Source: an uncultured Ellagibacter sp.
Lineage (GTDB): Bacteria; Actinomycetota; Coriobacteriia; Coriobacteriales; Eggerthellaceae
Assembly (NCBI RefSeq): GCF_934643285.1
Contig: NZ_CAKUBT010000002.1
Span: 124,001 to 188,000 of the forward strand
DNA: 64,000 nt
Direction: 5' to 3'
Under the pieces are notes generated by a model, which was given only the letters and a program-made list of their open reading frames with translations, was not told the origin of the DNA and did no database searches. A program made the position numbers and the translations under genes. Position 1 is the stretch's first letter. Each line of letters starts with the position of its first letter. This document shows positions 36,745-45,965 of this stretch, one piece after another.

Positions 36745-37251
36745 CTATTGGAAAAGGATGCCGAAGACGTATTTCGTGATGGCGGAGCGGCGGATAACGC
36801 CCACGAGTTTGCCCTCGTCATCAACCACAGGAAGCTTCTTGAACTTCTTCTTCGCCAGCAGCGCGGCGACGCGGGCGATGCTTTGGTCGGGCCGAGCGCA
36901 CACCACCTTGCGCGTCGCGAAATCCATGACGCAGCGATCCTTTAGGTCCTCGATGCGCTGCTCAAGGCTCTGATCGTCGAAGTACAGCATAGACGCGTCG
37001 CCGCCCGTGAAAATGGTGTGGGCGCGATGTTGCGCGATGGCACCCATGACGTCGCCGTCGGAGATGAACCCGACCACTTGGTTGCGCTCGTCGACCACGG
37101 GCATGCTGCTCACCTCGTTCTCGGCGAGCATGCGCACCACATCGGAGACCGTGCAATCCTGCGTGCAGGTGAACGGCTCTTCAATCATGATGCTCGAAAC
37201 GGGTGTCCCCTCGAGCTCGAGCGGGATGCGCTCGGACAGAATCTCGGACAT
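36745..37251 (-). CDS. Tandem CBS-domain protein
   Basis: A 168-residue protein made of two CBS domains: VSSIMIEEPFTCTQDCTVSDV with VVGFISDGDVMGAI, and the second with KVVCARPDQSIARVAALL and LPVVDDEGKLVGVI. CBS pairs bind adenine nucleotides and act as sensors. It follows the DHA2 exporter by 3 bases in the same direction and may regulate it or another partner. Confidence 0.88.
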   Translation of the reverse strand: MSEILSERIPLELEGTPVSSIMIEEPFTCTQDCTVSDVVRMLAENEVSSMPVVDERNQVVGFISDGDVMGAIAQHRAHTIFTGGDASMLYFDDQSLEQRIEDLKDRCVMDFATRKVVCARPDQSIARVAALLAKKKFKKLPVVDDEGKLVGVIRRSAITKYVFGILFQ

Positions 37252-37254
37252 CGC

Positions 37255-38694
37255 TTATGCCTCCTTCGTTTTAGGCGCAGCCTTCTTGGCGCGCACGCTG
37301 AACACGGCGTAGATAAGGGAAACGAGGCCGATTGCCGCGCACACCTTGTAAGCGACGCCCGCGCCCACGGCGGTGGCGACCTGGATGCTCGCGTCGACGC
37401 CGGCGGACGCAGTGACACTCGTCATGACCGTGATGATGAGCGCCGTGCACAAACCGCCGGCGACCTGGCGGCCGGTGTTCGCGATGGCGTTGCCGTGGGC
37501 GATCATGTCGTTGGTTAGGGCATTGACGCCCCATGTGTTCACTGGCATGTTCGCGAGCGACTGGCCGGCGGACTGCAGCATGCAGAACAGCGCAACCACC
37601 AGGATGGGTGTGTTGACCGTCGAAAGCGAAAGCAGGAACAGGGCGCCGGTCATGAGCGCCAGGCCGACGATCGAGATAGCACGCGGGCCGAACTTGTCGA
37701 ACACCACGCCGGAGATGGGGCTGATGATGATGCCCACCGCCGCGGCGGGAAGCATGGCCATGCCGGTTTCGAAGGCCGAAGCACCGAGTGCCGTTTGCAG
37801 CAGCAGCGGCAGCAACGTGTTGGTGACCAGGCATGCGGCGTTGATCAGCGTGACGATGATGGCTGCCACGCGGAATTCGCGCGTCTTGAGCGTGCCCAGC
37901 TGAAGCAGCGGGTCCTCGATTTTACCCTGGCGCACGACGAACAGCACCAAGCACACGACGCCCGCGACGATCGAGCCGAGCACCACGAGGCTGCCCCATC
38001 CCATCGACGAGGCGCTGGAGAACCCGTAGAGAAGTCCGCCGAAAGCGATGGTGGAAAGGACGACCGAAAGGAGGTCGAGCTTGGGGTTCTTCAGCTCGCC
38101 CACGTTCTTCAGCATGAACACGCCCAACATCAGCACGAGAATTGCGAGGGGGACGATGGCGCCGATCATGGTGCGCCAGCCGTACGTGTCGATCACCGCG
38201 CCGCCCACGACGGGGCCGACCGCAGGGCCCGCCGACATGACGATGCCCGCCATGCCCATAGCCGTCCCTCGTCTCTCGACGGGGAACACCAGCATGGGAA
38301 CCACCGAGACCAGCGGCATGAGTACGCCCGATCCCGCCGCCTGCAGCACGCGGCCGATGATGAGGAACAGGAAATCGGGCGCCGCGGCGCACAGCAGCGT
38401 GCCCAGCGCGAACACCAGCGTTGCCCCGAAGAACAGCGCGCGGGTGCTGAACTTGTCGATAAGGAACGCCGAAACGGGGACCATGATGCCGCTCACCAGC
38501 GGATATATGGACATGATCCATTGGGCGGTCGAGGCATCGATGGCGAAATCGGACATGATGACCGGCAACGCAGGCGACATCACCGTTTGGTTCAGTAGCG
38601 CCAAGAAGGCACCCAGGACGACGACCGCGACGATGCGGATCTGGGTACCGGTAATGCGCCCATTGGCGGGCGCGACCGTGGAATTATCAGACAT
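37255..38694 (-). CDS. MFS drug/solute exporter, DHA2 (EmrB/QacA-like)
   Basis: A 479-residue 14-helix antiporter. DHA2 features are LNQTVMSPALPVIMSDF in helix 1, QWIMSIYPLVSGIMVPVSAFL, and motif C in helix 5 (GIVMSAGPAVGPVVGGAV). A second half of equal size follows. No linked membrane-fusion gene is present, so export is probably to the outside of a monoderm cell. The start ATG lies 3 bases beyond the CBS gene pair's spacer; the genes form an operon. Confidence 0.88.
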   Translation of the reverse strand: MSDNSTVAPANGRITGTQIRIVAVVVLGAFLALLNQTVMSPALPVIMSDFAIDASTAQWIMSIYPLVSGIMVPVSAFLIDKFSTRALFFGATLVFALGTLLCAAAPDFLFLIIGRVLQAAGSGVLMPLVSVVPMLVFPVERRGTAMGMAGIVMSAGPAVGPVVGGAVIDTYGWRTMIGAIVPLAILVLMLGVFMLKNVGELKNPKLDLLSVVLSTIAFGGLLYGFSSASSMGWGSLVVLGSIVAGVVCLVLFVVRQGKIEDPLLQLGTLKTREFRVAAIIVTLINAACLVTNTLLPLLLQTALGASAFETGMAMLPAAAVGIIISPISGVVFDKFGPRAISIVGLALMTGALFLLSLSTVNTPILVVALFCMLQSAGQSLANMPVNTWGVNALTNDMIAHGNAIANTGRQVAGGLCTALIITVMTSVTASAGVDASIQVATAVGAGVAYKVCAAIGLVSLIYAVFSVRAKKAAPKTKEA

Positions 38695-39213
38695 AAGCTT
38701 CCTTCGTATCTATTCGGTTCTTCGCCAAAGGTACGCTGGCCTGTGGCGAAATTTCATGCACGCGCTATGCGCACATCAGATACGACAAGAGGAAAGCGGC
38801 TGCTCAGAGCGCACTTGGGGAACAACAGGAGAGGCCCCGTATACCAGGGGCCGCCGAATTGCGATGTATGCTTTGGTCAAATCCTTCATAGCGGGGAGGT
38901 ATCCTAGCAGCCGTCTTCGCCCCTTTCAAGGGATGTAACCCAGACGTTGATTTTCTTCACCGAGGCGCCATCGCTGACGGGTGGTGTGGTTCTCTATCGC
39001 CACGCCGCGTGGCGAGGGAACGCCGCGGCGAGCTTGCGCATCGGCTATGTGTGCAGCTGTGAGCGTGTTGCCGGCGCGCACTGGGTGCCAGTCCGATCCG
39101 GCCGACTCTTGCCGACGGTCGGTCGCCGTCCTCCTCCATCTCCGCCTGCTCTGTTTTTGCACGGCTCCCTTGTCGTATCATGGATGGACGAGAATTGACC
39201 GAAGGCGGTACGT
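38695..39213. other. About 520 bp between divergent genes with no supported gene
   Basis: Contains upstream regions for the DHA2 exporter and the ArsC-like gene, plus a hairpin of GGCCCC and GGGGCC near 38833-38853. No coding frame is supported. Confidence 0.4.
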
Positions 39214-39555
39214 ATGAACATCCAGATATTCGGCACGAAGAAAAGCTTCGATACCAAGAAGGCGCAGCGTTACTTCAAGGAGCGTCGCGTGAAGTTCCAG
39301 TTCATCGACTTGAAGGAAAAGGGGATGAGCAAAGGAGAGCTCGAAAGCGTGGCGCGCGCCGTCGGCGGGATCGACGCCGTGATTGATCAGAAGGCGAAAG
39401 ATGCCGACACGGTTGCGCTCGTACAGTACCTCGCTGCCGACCAGAAGTTCGAAAAGGTGCTCGATAACCAGCAGATTCTTCGCGAGCCCATCGTTCGCAA
39501 CGGCCGCCAGGCAACCGTTGGCTACGAGCCCGACGTGTGGAAGGGCTGGGAATAA
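39214..39555 (+). CDS. ArsC/Spx-family thioredoxin-fold protein lacking the catalytic Cys
   Basis: A 113-residue ArsC-fold protein. The usual N-terminal CxxC or CxxxR site is replaced by GTKKSFDTKKAQRYF, with Ser/Phe at the Cys position. The downstream landmarks LREPIVRNGRQATVGYEPDVW are conserved. It is therefore unlikely to be an arsenate reductase and may have a binding or regulatory role. A strong terminator follows. Confidence 0.85.
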   Translation: MNIQIFGTKKSFDTKKAQRYFKERRVKFQFIDLKEKGMSKGELESVARAVGGIDAVIDQKAKDADTVALVQYLAADQKFEKVLDNQQILREPIVRNGRQATVGYEPDVWKGWE

Positions 39556-39574
39556 AGCGGCTGGGAGTAAAGCG

Positions 39575-39616
39575 AAGCGCCCGCGCCCGTGGTTTTATCC
39601 ATGGACGCGGGCGCTT
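39575..39616 (+). terminator. Terminator-like hairpin after the ArsC-family gene
   Basis: Perfect 11-bp arms AAGCGCCCGCG and CGCGGGCGCTT with a 20-base loop that includes a T-run. It may serve both convergent genes. Confidence 0.6.
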
Positions 39617-39718
39617 GCGTAAGACGTCTTTTGTCGTTTGGGCGGAGCGCCCTGGCGGCGCCGAACAACACGCCCTGGCGATGTGGCTGGGGCGGCGGGG
39701 CCCCTCGGTGCGGGTCGT

Positions 39719-41815
39719 TTACTTCTCAGACTGCGCGAGCCTCTTCTTGTCCTTATAGGGAACGAGCAGCACAAGCCCCACGATCGAGCAGGCGGCAACG
39801 AAAAGCGACATGCCCTTGAAGCCGCTGTTCATCGTTTGCTGGTAGGCCTCCTGAATCTCCGCGGCGTCGTTGTCGACCTCGGTCAGGTAATTCTCCTTCG
39901 CCTCGTCGAGCATGGTGGGCACGGCGTCTCGCGCTTCCTCCATCTGCGACACGACGGTCTGCAGCTCGTCGCGTTGGGCGGCCATGGCGGCTGCCGCAGG
40001 TGCTGGCGCACGGCTCATCTGGGCATTCATGCTGTCCAGGCCTTCCTGCATCGAGGCTATGCCCTTATCGAACCCGCCTTGGATGTTGCCCTCGATCGTT
40101 GGCTTCATGGCGTCGAACATCTCGCTCGAGAGCGCCTTGCATGCGGAAACCACTGTGGTGACGTCGGAGTTCTTCAGCTGCTCGAGCGTCTCGTCGCTCA
40201 TCTCGAAGCTTCCGTCTCCGCTCGCGCTGTCCATGCCTACGTCGATGGTGCGATAGTCCTCGAGTGACGGGATGTCGACGCCCTCGAGCATTTTCGCGCC
40301 ATTCTCGGTCTCGCGAAGGCTCGCAAGCTCGCTGTCGAGCTCGGCGGCGTGGGGCAGTTCGGAGACGCTCACCTCACTCGGCATCGCATCCATGAGGTTG
40401 CCCTGCAGGTAGGCGCTCGCGTGCACGATGAACGCGACCATGATGGCGGGCGCGATCGCGGTGCCGATGGAGCGGACGAGGGACAGCGCGGCCAGCGCCG
40501 AGTTCGATTCCTTCTCGTCGGTGTTCTCCAGCATCATGTAGTTGAGCGGCGTGCCCATGGTGAAGCCGAGGCCGAGGCCGGTGATAATCATGGTGGCGCA
40601 CACGGTGAGGAGGCTTGGCCAGGTGCAGGCCACAAACGCCATGAAAACCGAGCCGATCGCCACGCCGATGAAGCCCATCGCGAGCACCGGTTTCACGCCG
40701 TGTTTGTCGATGAGCTTGCCCGACATCATAGCGCCAACGCCGCTGCCTACGCCGAGCAGCGCGATGAAGTAGCCGCCCGATCCCGATTTCATCATCATGG
40801 CGTTCTCGCAGAACTGCGGGAAGAAGATAGTGCCCATCATGGCGATGCCTGAAATCACCGCGCATAGAAACGCGATGACGATGTTCGCGTTGGTGAAGTA
40901 TTTCAGGTTGAGAATCGGGTCGGCGGCGCGGCGCTCGCGCAGCACGAACAGCGGCAGGAGCACCACGAACGCCACGAGGAACGGCCATACCTCGGTCGAT
41001 GCGATCGACGTCACGAAATCGAAGAAGTCGATGTTCTTAAGCCCGTACATAAGGCTGAGCGTCATGAGCGTGAGGATGAGAATGCCCAGGCCATCGAGGG
41101 GTCCCGTCTTCTCGGCTTGTGCGTTCGGGAGACGCTTGACGCCGAGGATCAGCACGATGATGCAGATGGGGATGTTCACGTAGAAGATGAATTGCCACTG
41201 CGTCGCCCCGAACACCTCGAGGATCGCGCTGCCCACCGTCGGGCCCAGGATGGAGGCGAGGCCGTACACCATGCCTACGATGCCGAGCGCCATGCCGCGT
41301 TTTTCCTCGGGGAACGCGGTGCCGAATTCCGCCGTAGCGACCGGCATGATGCCGCCGCCGCCGAGCGCCTGGATGACGCGCGCGCCGATGAGGATCCAGA
41401 AGTTGCCCAGATCCTGCGCGACGCCACACAGCGCCGAGCCGATGCCGAAGAGCAGGATGCATAGCAGGTAGACGCCCTTGCGGCCATGACGGTCGGCGAG
41501 CTTGCCCATGATGGGAATTGACACGGCATAGGCGAGCGTGTAGATGGTGATGATCCATACGCCAAGGCTATCGTCAACGCTGAGCGTGTTCTGGATAACG
41601 GTACGCGCGGGGTTGACGATGCCCATGTCGAGCGCGCCCATGCACAGTCCGAGCAAATAGACTACGGCGACAAGCGCGTAGCCCTTTCCCTGGCTGCGGG
41701 CGGTGGGTACTGCTTTGGAGGGGGAATTGCCCGCTGGAGCTTGCGGTTCGATGTCCGATCCCTCATTGGGTTGAGCGGGCTCGATGTCCTGCTCTTTCGT
41801 TTTCCGGTGCATCAT
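39719..41815 (-). CDS. Large MFS exporter (DHA2) with long extracytoplasmic domain
   Basis: A 698-residue transporter. After a 45-residue hydrophilic N-terminus it has 13 DHA2-like helices (ALDMGIVNPARTVIQNTL, GKLADRHGRKGVYLLC, ARVIQALGGGGIMPVATAEFG). From about residue 480 a hydrophilic segment of about 170 residues rich in Asp/Glu and Met precedes the final helix (MSLFVAACSIVGLVLLVPY) and a basic tail. The DHA2 family exports drugs, and an outside domain of this size is unusual. A MarR regulator lies immediately upstream on the same strand. Confidence 0.85.
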   Translation of the reverse strand: MMHRKTKEQDIEPAQPNEGSDIEPQAPAGNSPSKAVPTARSQGKGYALVAVVYLLGLCMGALDMGIVNPARTVIQNTLSVDDSLGVWIITIYTLAYAVSIPIMGKLADRHGRKGVYLLCILLFGIGSALCGVAQDLGNFWILIGARVIQALGGGGIMPVATAEFGTAFPEEKRGMALGIVGMVYGLASILGPTVGSAILEVFGATQWQFIFYVNIPICIIVLILGVKRLPNAQAEKTGPLDGLGILILTLMTLSLMYGLKNIDFFDFVTSIASTEVWPFLVAFVVLLPLFVLRERRAADPILNLKYFTNANIVIAFLCAVISGIAMMGTIFFPQFCENAMMMKSGSGGYFIALLGVGSGVGAMMSGKLIDKHGVKPVLAMGFIGVAIGSVFMAFVACTWPSLLTVCATMIITGLGLGFTMGTPLNYMMLENTDEKESNSALAALSLVRSIGTAIAPAIMVAFIVHASAYLQGNLMDAMPSEVSVSELPHAAELDSELASLRETENGAKMLEGVDIPSLEDYRTIDVGMDSASGDGSFEMSDETLEQLKNSDVTTVVSACKALSSEMFDAMKPTIEGNIQGGFDKGIASMQEGLDSMNAQMSRAPAPAAAAMAAQRDELQTVVSQMEEARDAVPTMLDEAKENYLTEVDNDAAEIQEAYQQTMNSGFKGMSLFVAACSIVGLVLLVPYKDKKRLAQSEK

Positions 41816-41914
41816 GGGTTTGGAGTCTTTCCTTTCTGATGATTGATGATGCGGTTGTGGGGAAAGCCGCGGGAGCGGTCGCGAGGCGGGCGCGGCGCGA
41901 CCGTCGGGCGCTCG

Positions 41915-42349
41915 CTAGCGGCCGTCGGTCGCGGTGGGCGCGGCATCCACTGCCTGCAGATTGGCGGCCATGCGCGCTATGAGCTCGCAGGCGCTCGCTT
42001 TCTCCTCGGGGGTGAAGCCGTTAAAGAGCGTGCTGTCCAACTCGATGAACGATGCGCGCATCTCGTCGAAGACGCTTGTTGCCTCAGGCGTTGCGCACAC
42101 GATCTTCTCGCGCTTGTTCATGCTGTTGACCTTGCGCGCTACCAGGCCTTTTGCCTCGAGCTTCGCGAGTGTCTTCGCGATGGCGCCGCGATCGATGCCG
42201 TGCTCGGCTGCAATCGACTCCTGGTTCGATTCGCCGTTTGCGAGAAGGCTCATCAGCACGAGTTGCTCGGGAAACCCGATGCCCCTGTGAGCCATGTTCC
42301 GCTCGGCGAAGGTACGCATCTTCCGCACAATGATGGAAATGTCCGACAT
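41915..42349 (-). CDS. MarR-family transcriptional regulator
   Basis: A 144-residue winged-helix repressor: GIGFPEQLVLMSLLANGESNQ, EHGIDRGAIAKTLAKLEAKGLV (recognition helix) and the wing VNSMNKREKIVCATPEA. MarR proteins usually control an adjacent exporter, and the large DHA2 gene is 99 bases downstream. ATG 42349 is used; AAGAAGG is about 10 bases upstream. A perfect 10-bp inverted repeat lies just before the gene. Confidence 0.88.
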   Translation of the reverse strand: MSDISIIVRKMRTFAERNMAHRGIGFPEQLVLMSLLANGESNQESIAAEHGIDRGAIAKTLAKLEAKGLVARKVNSMNKREKIVCATPEATSVFDEMRASFIELDSTLFNGFTPEEKASACELIARMAANLQAVDAAPTATDGR

Positions 42350-42377
42350 ATACAACGGTTACCTTCTTCCGATTATC

Positions 42378-42416
42378 TTATTGTTGCTACGACAACAGTT
42401 GCAACGGCAACAATAA
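42378..42416. promoter_or_regulatory. Candidate MarR operator
   Basis: TTATTGTTGC (42378-42387) and GCAACAATAA (42407-42416) are a perfect inverted repeat; inner GACAAC and GTTGCAAC copies add further symmetry. It starts 29 bases upstream of the MarR start codon, as expected for autoregulation. Confidence 0.65.
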
Positions 42417-42678
42417 TGAACCTGACGAATGGTGTCAAGAGGCTGCCCCTAAACGTCGTATCGCGGCCTTTCGCGGGTTGGAAACCCTTATTTCTCACGG
42501 CCGAAATAATCTCGAAAAGTACTTCCCCTAACTTTTACCGTGCAATGTAAGTGAAAAACGCATGCGCTTGCGAGGCGGTTTGGCGACTTGGGCCCGGAAT
42601 CCGACTCGAACTCCGACTCGGCCTCAGCCTTCTCGGCCTCCCTGGTACATGCGCTTTTCCCTGTAGAAAGGAGGAGCC

Positions 42679-44214
42679 GTGGAGGACTTCCTGACATCGT
42701 TCTTCGTCGCTCCGTTCACCGGGCTGGCAACGGGGATTGCGAGCGCGACAAGCCCCCTCGACGTCATCGATGCGATCGACGGTTTCGTATGGGGTCCGAT
42801 CATGATCTTGCTGCTGCTGTTCACGCACATCTTCATGACCGTCCGCACGGGCTTCATTCAGAGAAAGCTCGGTACGGGCATCAAGATGTCGGTCACCAAG
42901 GACGATCCTTCCGATGCAAGCGGCGACATCACCCAATTCGGTGCGCTGACCACGGCTCTTGCCGCCACGATCGGCACCGGCAATATCGTCGGTGTGGGCA
43001 CGGGCCTTCTGTTCGGCGGCCCGGGCGCCATCTTCTGGATGTGGATCACGGGCATCTTGGGCATCGCCACCAAGTACTCCGAGGTCTTCATCGGCGTGAA
43101 ATACCGCGTGAAGGACCACTCCGGCAAGATGCTCGGCGGCGCCATGTACGCTCTCGAGCGTGGCTTCAAGAACAAGAAGCTTGGTCGCACTCTCGCTATC
43201 CTGTTCGCCCTGTTTGCGTCGCTGGCCGCCTTCGGCATCGGCGCTTCCACGCAGTCGAACTCGCTTGCCGACGCCCTCTACAACACCTCGCTCGTCGACG
43301 GTAAGGCCATCCCGCAGTGGCTTGTGGGCGCAGTCGTCGTGGTGCTTGTCGCCATCGTCATCTTGGGCGGCATCAAGTCTATCTCCAGGGTGTGCGAGAA
43401 GCTTGTCCCCATCATGGCGCTCTTCTATGTGGTGTGCTGCCTGATTATCATCGGTATCAACGGCCAGTACCTCGGCGAGGCGGTCCGTCAGATCATCGAA
43501 GGCGCGTTCACTCCCGCAGGCGCTGCCGGCGGTGCCGTCGGCTCGACGGTGACGCTTGCTTTGCAGTTCGGCTTTAAGCGCGGCATCTTCTCCAACGAGT
43601 CCGGCATGGGTTCCGCGCCGCTCGTCGCCGCTTCCGCCACCACGAAGAACCCCGCACGTCAGGCTCTTGTTTCCATGACGGGCACTTTCTGGGACACCGT
43701 CGTCGTGTGCCTTATTACCGGCCTCATGCTGATGACTACCCTCATTGCGAACCCGGAGCTTTCCACCGCCATCGCGGACGGCACCATCTCATCCGGCGCG
43801 GGCCTTGCGACCGCCGCCTTCGAGAAAATCCCTGTGTTCGGGCCGTTGGTGCTGCTGGTGGGCCTGCTCACCTTCACCTACTCCACCATCCTCGGCTGGA
43901 GCCAGTACGGTAACCGCGCGATCAGCTATCTGCTCGGCAAGAAGGCGGTTCTTCCGTACTACATCGTGTTCCTGCTGTTCGTGTTCTGGGGCTGCATGAT
44001 GGTCGGCGACGCGTCGAACAGCGCCGCGGTCTCCAACTTGAGCTCCACGGTGTGGGATTTCGCCGACGTGATGAACGCGCTTATGGCCATCCCGAACTGC
44101 ATCGCGGTGCTCGGCCTGTCCGCCGTCATCGCGCGCGAGACCAAGCACTACGTCTACGACGGCAATCTGGAGGAAGTCGACGACACCGAGATTCCGCAAT
44201 ACGACGAGAAGTAG
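42679..44214 (+). CDS. Alanine/sodium symporter (AGCS family)
   Basis: A 511-residue AGCS-family Na+:alanine/glycine symporter. Landmarks are GFIQRKLGTGI, ALAATIGTGNIVGVGTGLLFGGPGA, FIGVKYRVKDHSGKMLGGAMY, GGIKSISRVCEKLVP and GFKRGIFSNESGMGSAP. Helices are well spread along the chain and the C-terminus is charged. GTG 42679 follows AAAGGAGG by 6 bases. A terminator lies downstream. Confidence 0.95.
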   Translation: MEDFLTSFFVAPFTGLATGIASATSPLDVIDAIDGFVWGPIMILLLLFTHIFMTVRTGFIQRKLGTGIKMSVTKDDPSDASGDITQFGALTTALAATIGTGNIVGVGTGLLFGGPGAIFWMWITGILGIATKYSEVFIGVKYRVKDHSGKMLGGAMYALERGFKNKKLGRTLAILFALFASLAAFGIGASTQSNSLADALYNTSLVDGKAIPQWLVGAVVVVLVAIVILGGIKSISRVCEKLVPIMALFYVVCCLIIIGINGQYLGEAVRQIIEGAFTPAGAAGGAVGSTVTLALQFGFKRGIFSNESGMGSAPLVAASATTKNPARQALVSMTGTFWDTVVVCLITGLMLMTTLIANPELSTAIADGTISSGAGLATAAFEKIPVFGPLVLLVGLLTFTYSTILGWSQYGNRAISYLLGKKAVLPYYIVFLLFVFWGCMMVGDASNSAAVSNLSSTVWDFADVMNALMAIPNCIAVLGLSAVIARETKHYVYDGNLEEVDDTEIPQYDEK

Positions 44215-44262
44215 CGGCTTGCGCGAATTGCATCCTTAGTTGAGGGGTGCAGGTATCAAAAT

Positions 44263-44305
44263 GCCCTCGGTGGTGTGCGTTTTCGCAGGCCATCCGAGGG
44301 CTTTG
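44263..44305. terminator. Terminator between the symporter and arsS
   Basis: GCCCTCGG(T)GG pairs with CC(AT)CCGAGGGC, followed by TTTG on the plus strand. It also lies just beyond the extended arsS end. Confidence 0.65.
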
Positions 44306-44316
44306 TGTGGTTGAGT

Positions 44317-44347
44317 GGCGTAAGACCTACGCCGTCGAGCCGCCTCA
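44317..44347 (-). promoter_or_regulatory. Bacterial SECIS element in arsS
   Basis: On the minus strand the UGA (44347-44345) is followed by 17 bases, then a hairpin GGCGTA-GGTCT-TACGCC (6 perfect pairs). The apical loop GGUCU is the same as in the E. coli fdhF SECIS. UGAG can also pair with CUCA at the base of the element. This supports UGA decoding as selenocysteine. Confidence 0.8.
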
Positions 44348-45331
44348 ACTCGACCCCGATCCCGCGCAGCAGGCGTAGCAGTGGTTGCCGAAGCGGATTT
44401 CGCGCTTCAAAGGAATCGACGGATCCGCCGCCACATCCGCGATGGTGAGGCCGTTTTTGCAGGGCATGCCGACCGCCTGGTTGAAGTCGCAGTCGTACAG
44501 GGTGCCGTCCCACGACACCGAAAGCTGCGTGCGGCACATCATCGCCGGGACGGTTTCCTCATTGAAAGCCCCGATCAGCGTGTTCATGTAGCGGTCCATG
44601 TTGTTCGTCTTGAGCAGCCGTTCGCCGAAGCGGCCGCCGGGTGCGTTGGTGATGGCGAACAGGTTGTCGAAGTCGATGTCGAAATCGGCCTTCAGCTTCG
44701 CCTTGTACTCTGCCTCGAGCGCTTCCTGCTCGGGCGGGAGAAACGCACCGAGCGGGTTGAACACGAGGTCGAGCTCGAGCTTTTTGCCGCCGGGTCCGGC
44801 GCCTTCGCCCTTCCCGTATCCGAGCGCGCACAGGCGCTGGAGCATCTCGATCGTCGGGTCGAAGGTGCCCGCGCCGCGCTGCTTCTCGGAGGTTTTCTTC
44901 ACGTAATGGGGAAGCGAGGCGATGACGGTGATGCCCAGCTCGGCCCACAGGTCGGGGATGTGCTCGTAGCCGGGCTCCTTGCAGATGCTCAGGTTCGAGC
45001 GCGTCATCACGCTTGCGCCCGCGCCGACGGCCTCGCGTAAGAACCACTCGTAGTTCGGGTTCATCTCGGGAGCGCCGCCCGTGACGTCGATCGTCTTGAA
45101 ACCGCGGTCACGGAAAACGGTAAGGCACTGCTCGAGCGTCTCGCGCGACATCTCTTCGGTGCGCGCGGGGCTCGATTCCACGTGGCAGTGCCTGCATGCC
45201 AGGTTGCACCTGAGCCCGATGTTTATCTGCAGCGTGTCGAGCGCGTCCTCGGTGAAACGATAGTCGCCTACGCGTTGCCAAAACGCTGGGTAGGCGGCGA
45301 GCGCCTCGTTCACCTCTTCGATGTATCCCAT
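44327..45331 (-). CDS. arsS: Arsenosugar biosynthesis radical SAM selenoprotein ArsS
   Basis: A radical SAM enzyme, here read as 334 residues with selenocysteine. The [4Fe-4S] motif is CNLACRHCHVE (CxxxCxxC), followed by VTGGAPEMNP and a DUF3641 C-terminal domain with CRTQLSVSWDGTLYDCDFNQ and NHCYACCAGSGSS. Standard reading stops at TGA 44347-44345, but the frame continues Gly-Gly-Ser-Thr-Ala and then TAG at 44329. ArsS relatives end in the same GSSU/CGG motif. With the SECIS hairpin this makes a Sec residue very likely. The adjacent peroxidase-like gene is its usual partner. Confidence 0.85.
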
Positions 45332-45409
45332 GATCCTCCTCTCGTCTTTCTCGTAAAGCGAGGGCCCGGCGCGCTTCGCGACCAGGCCCTCGAAGGATAC
45401 GCGATGGGG

Positions 45410-45748
45410 CTACATCTCGAGGTTCTCTACGATTTTCTTCATCTGCACGCCATGGGCGAGCGCCGCGCCGCCGCGGATCGCATTGACCACGTGGAAGGCC
45501 TCGGTCATCTGCTCTTCGGTGACGCCCTTCTGCAGGCAGGAGTTCGTGTAGGCGTCGATGCAGTACGGGCACTGCACGGCGGCTGCCACGGCGAGCGCGA
45601 TGATGGACTTCTCGCGGGCGGTCAGCGCGCCCTCCTCGAACACCTTGCCGTAGTACGCCATGAAAAGGTCCCACAGTTCAGGGGCGCCTTCGCCAATGCC
45701 GTCGGCGGAGAACTTTGCGAGATCTGCCGGGTCGTAATACGTTTCCAT
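45410..45748 (-). CDS. Arsenosugar-associated peroxidase-like protein (carboxymuconolactone decarboxylase/AhpD family)
   Basis: A 112-residue AhpD-fold protein with the redox motif AVQCPYCIDAYT and typical helices LTAREKSIIALAVA and EAFHVVNAIRGGAALAHG. It belongs to the form found next to ArsS (the arsenosugar-associated peroxidase-like group) and is transcribed 78 bases upstream of arsS in the same direction. ATG 45748 follows AAAGGAG by 5 bases; the longer frame to 45844 has no ribosome site. Confidence 0.88.
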   Translation of the reverse strand: METYYDPADLAKFSADGIGEGAPELWDLFMAYYGKVFEEGALTAREKSIIALAVAAAVQCPYCIDAYTNSCLQKGVTEEQMTEAFHVVNAIRGGAALAHGVQMKKIVENLEM

Positions 45749-45965
45749 GGGGGCTCCTTTCGTTGGTCTACCCGCCGCGCATTGCGCAACTTGAAGATAG
45801 ACATCTGCCACTAATAGAATGATGCCATTATAGCGATGAAGCACTCCTTTTCACGAGGCCTCCTCTTTTTTCGTTGCTGTTTTGCGATGTTGTTGGAGGG
45901 CATGCGCGCATCTTTGCGGTGCGGTATCATGACGAAAGCTTGGACCCTCCGAGAAAAGAGTGATT

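Noticed and set aside
44345..44347. TGA taken as the ordinary stop of ArsS
   Set aside because: The following codons restore the family's C-terminal motif, and a SECIS-like hairpin lies at the right distance.
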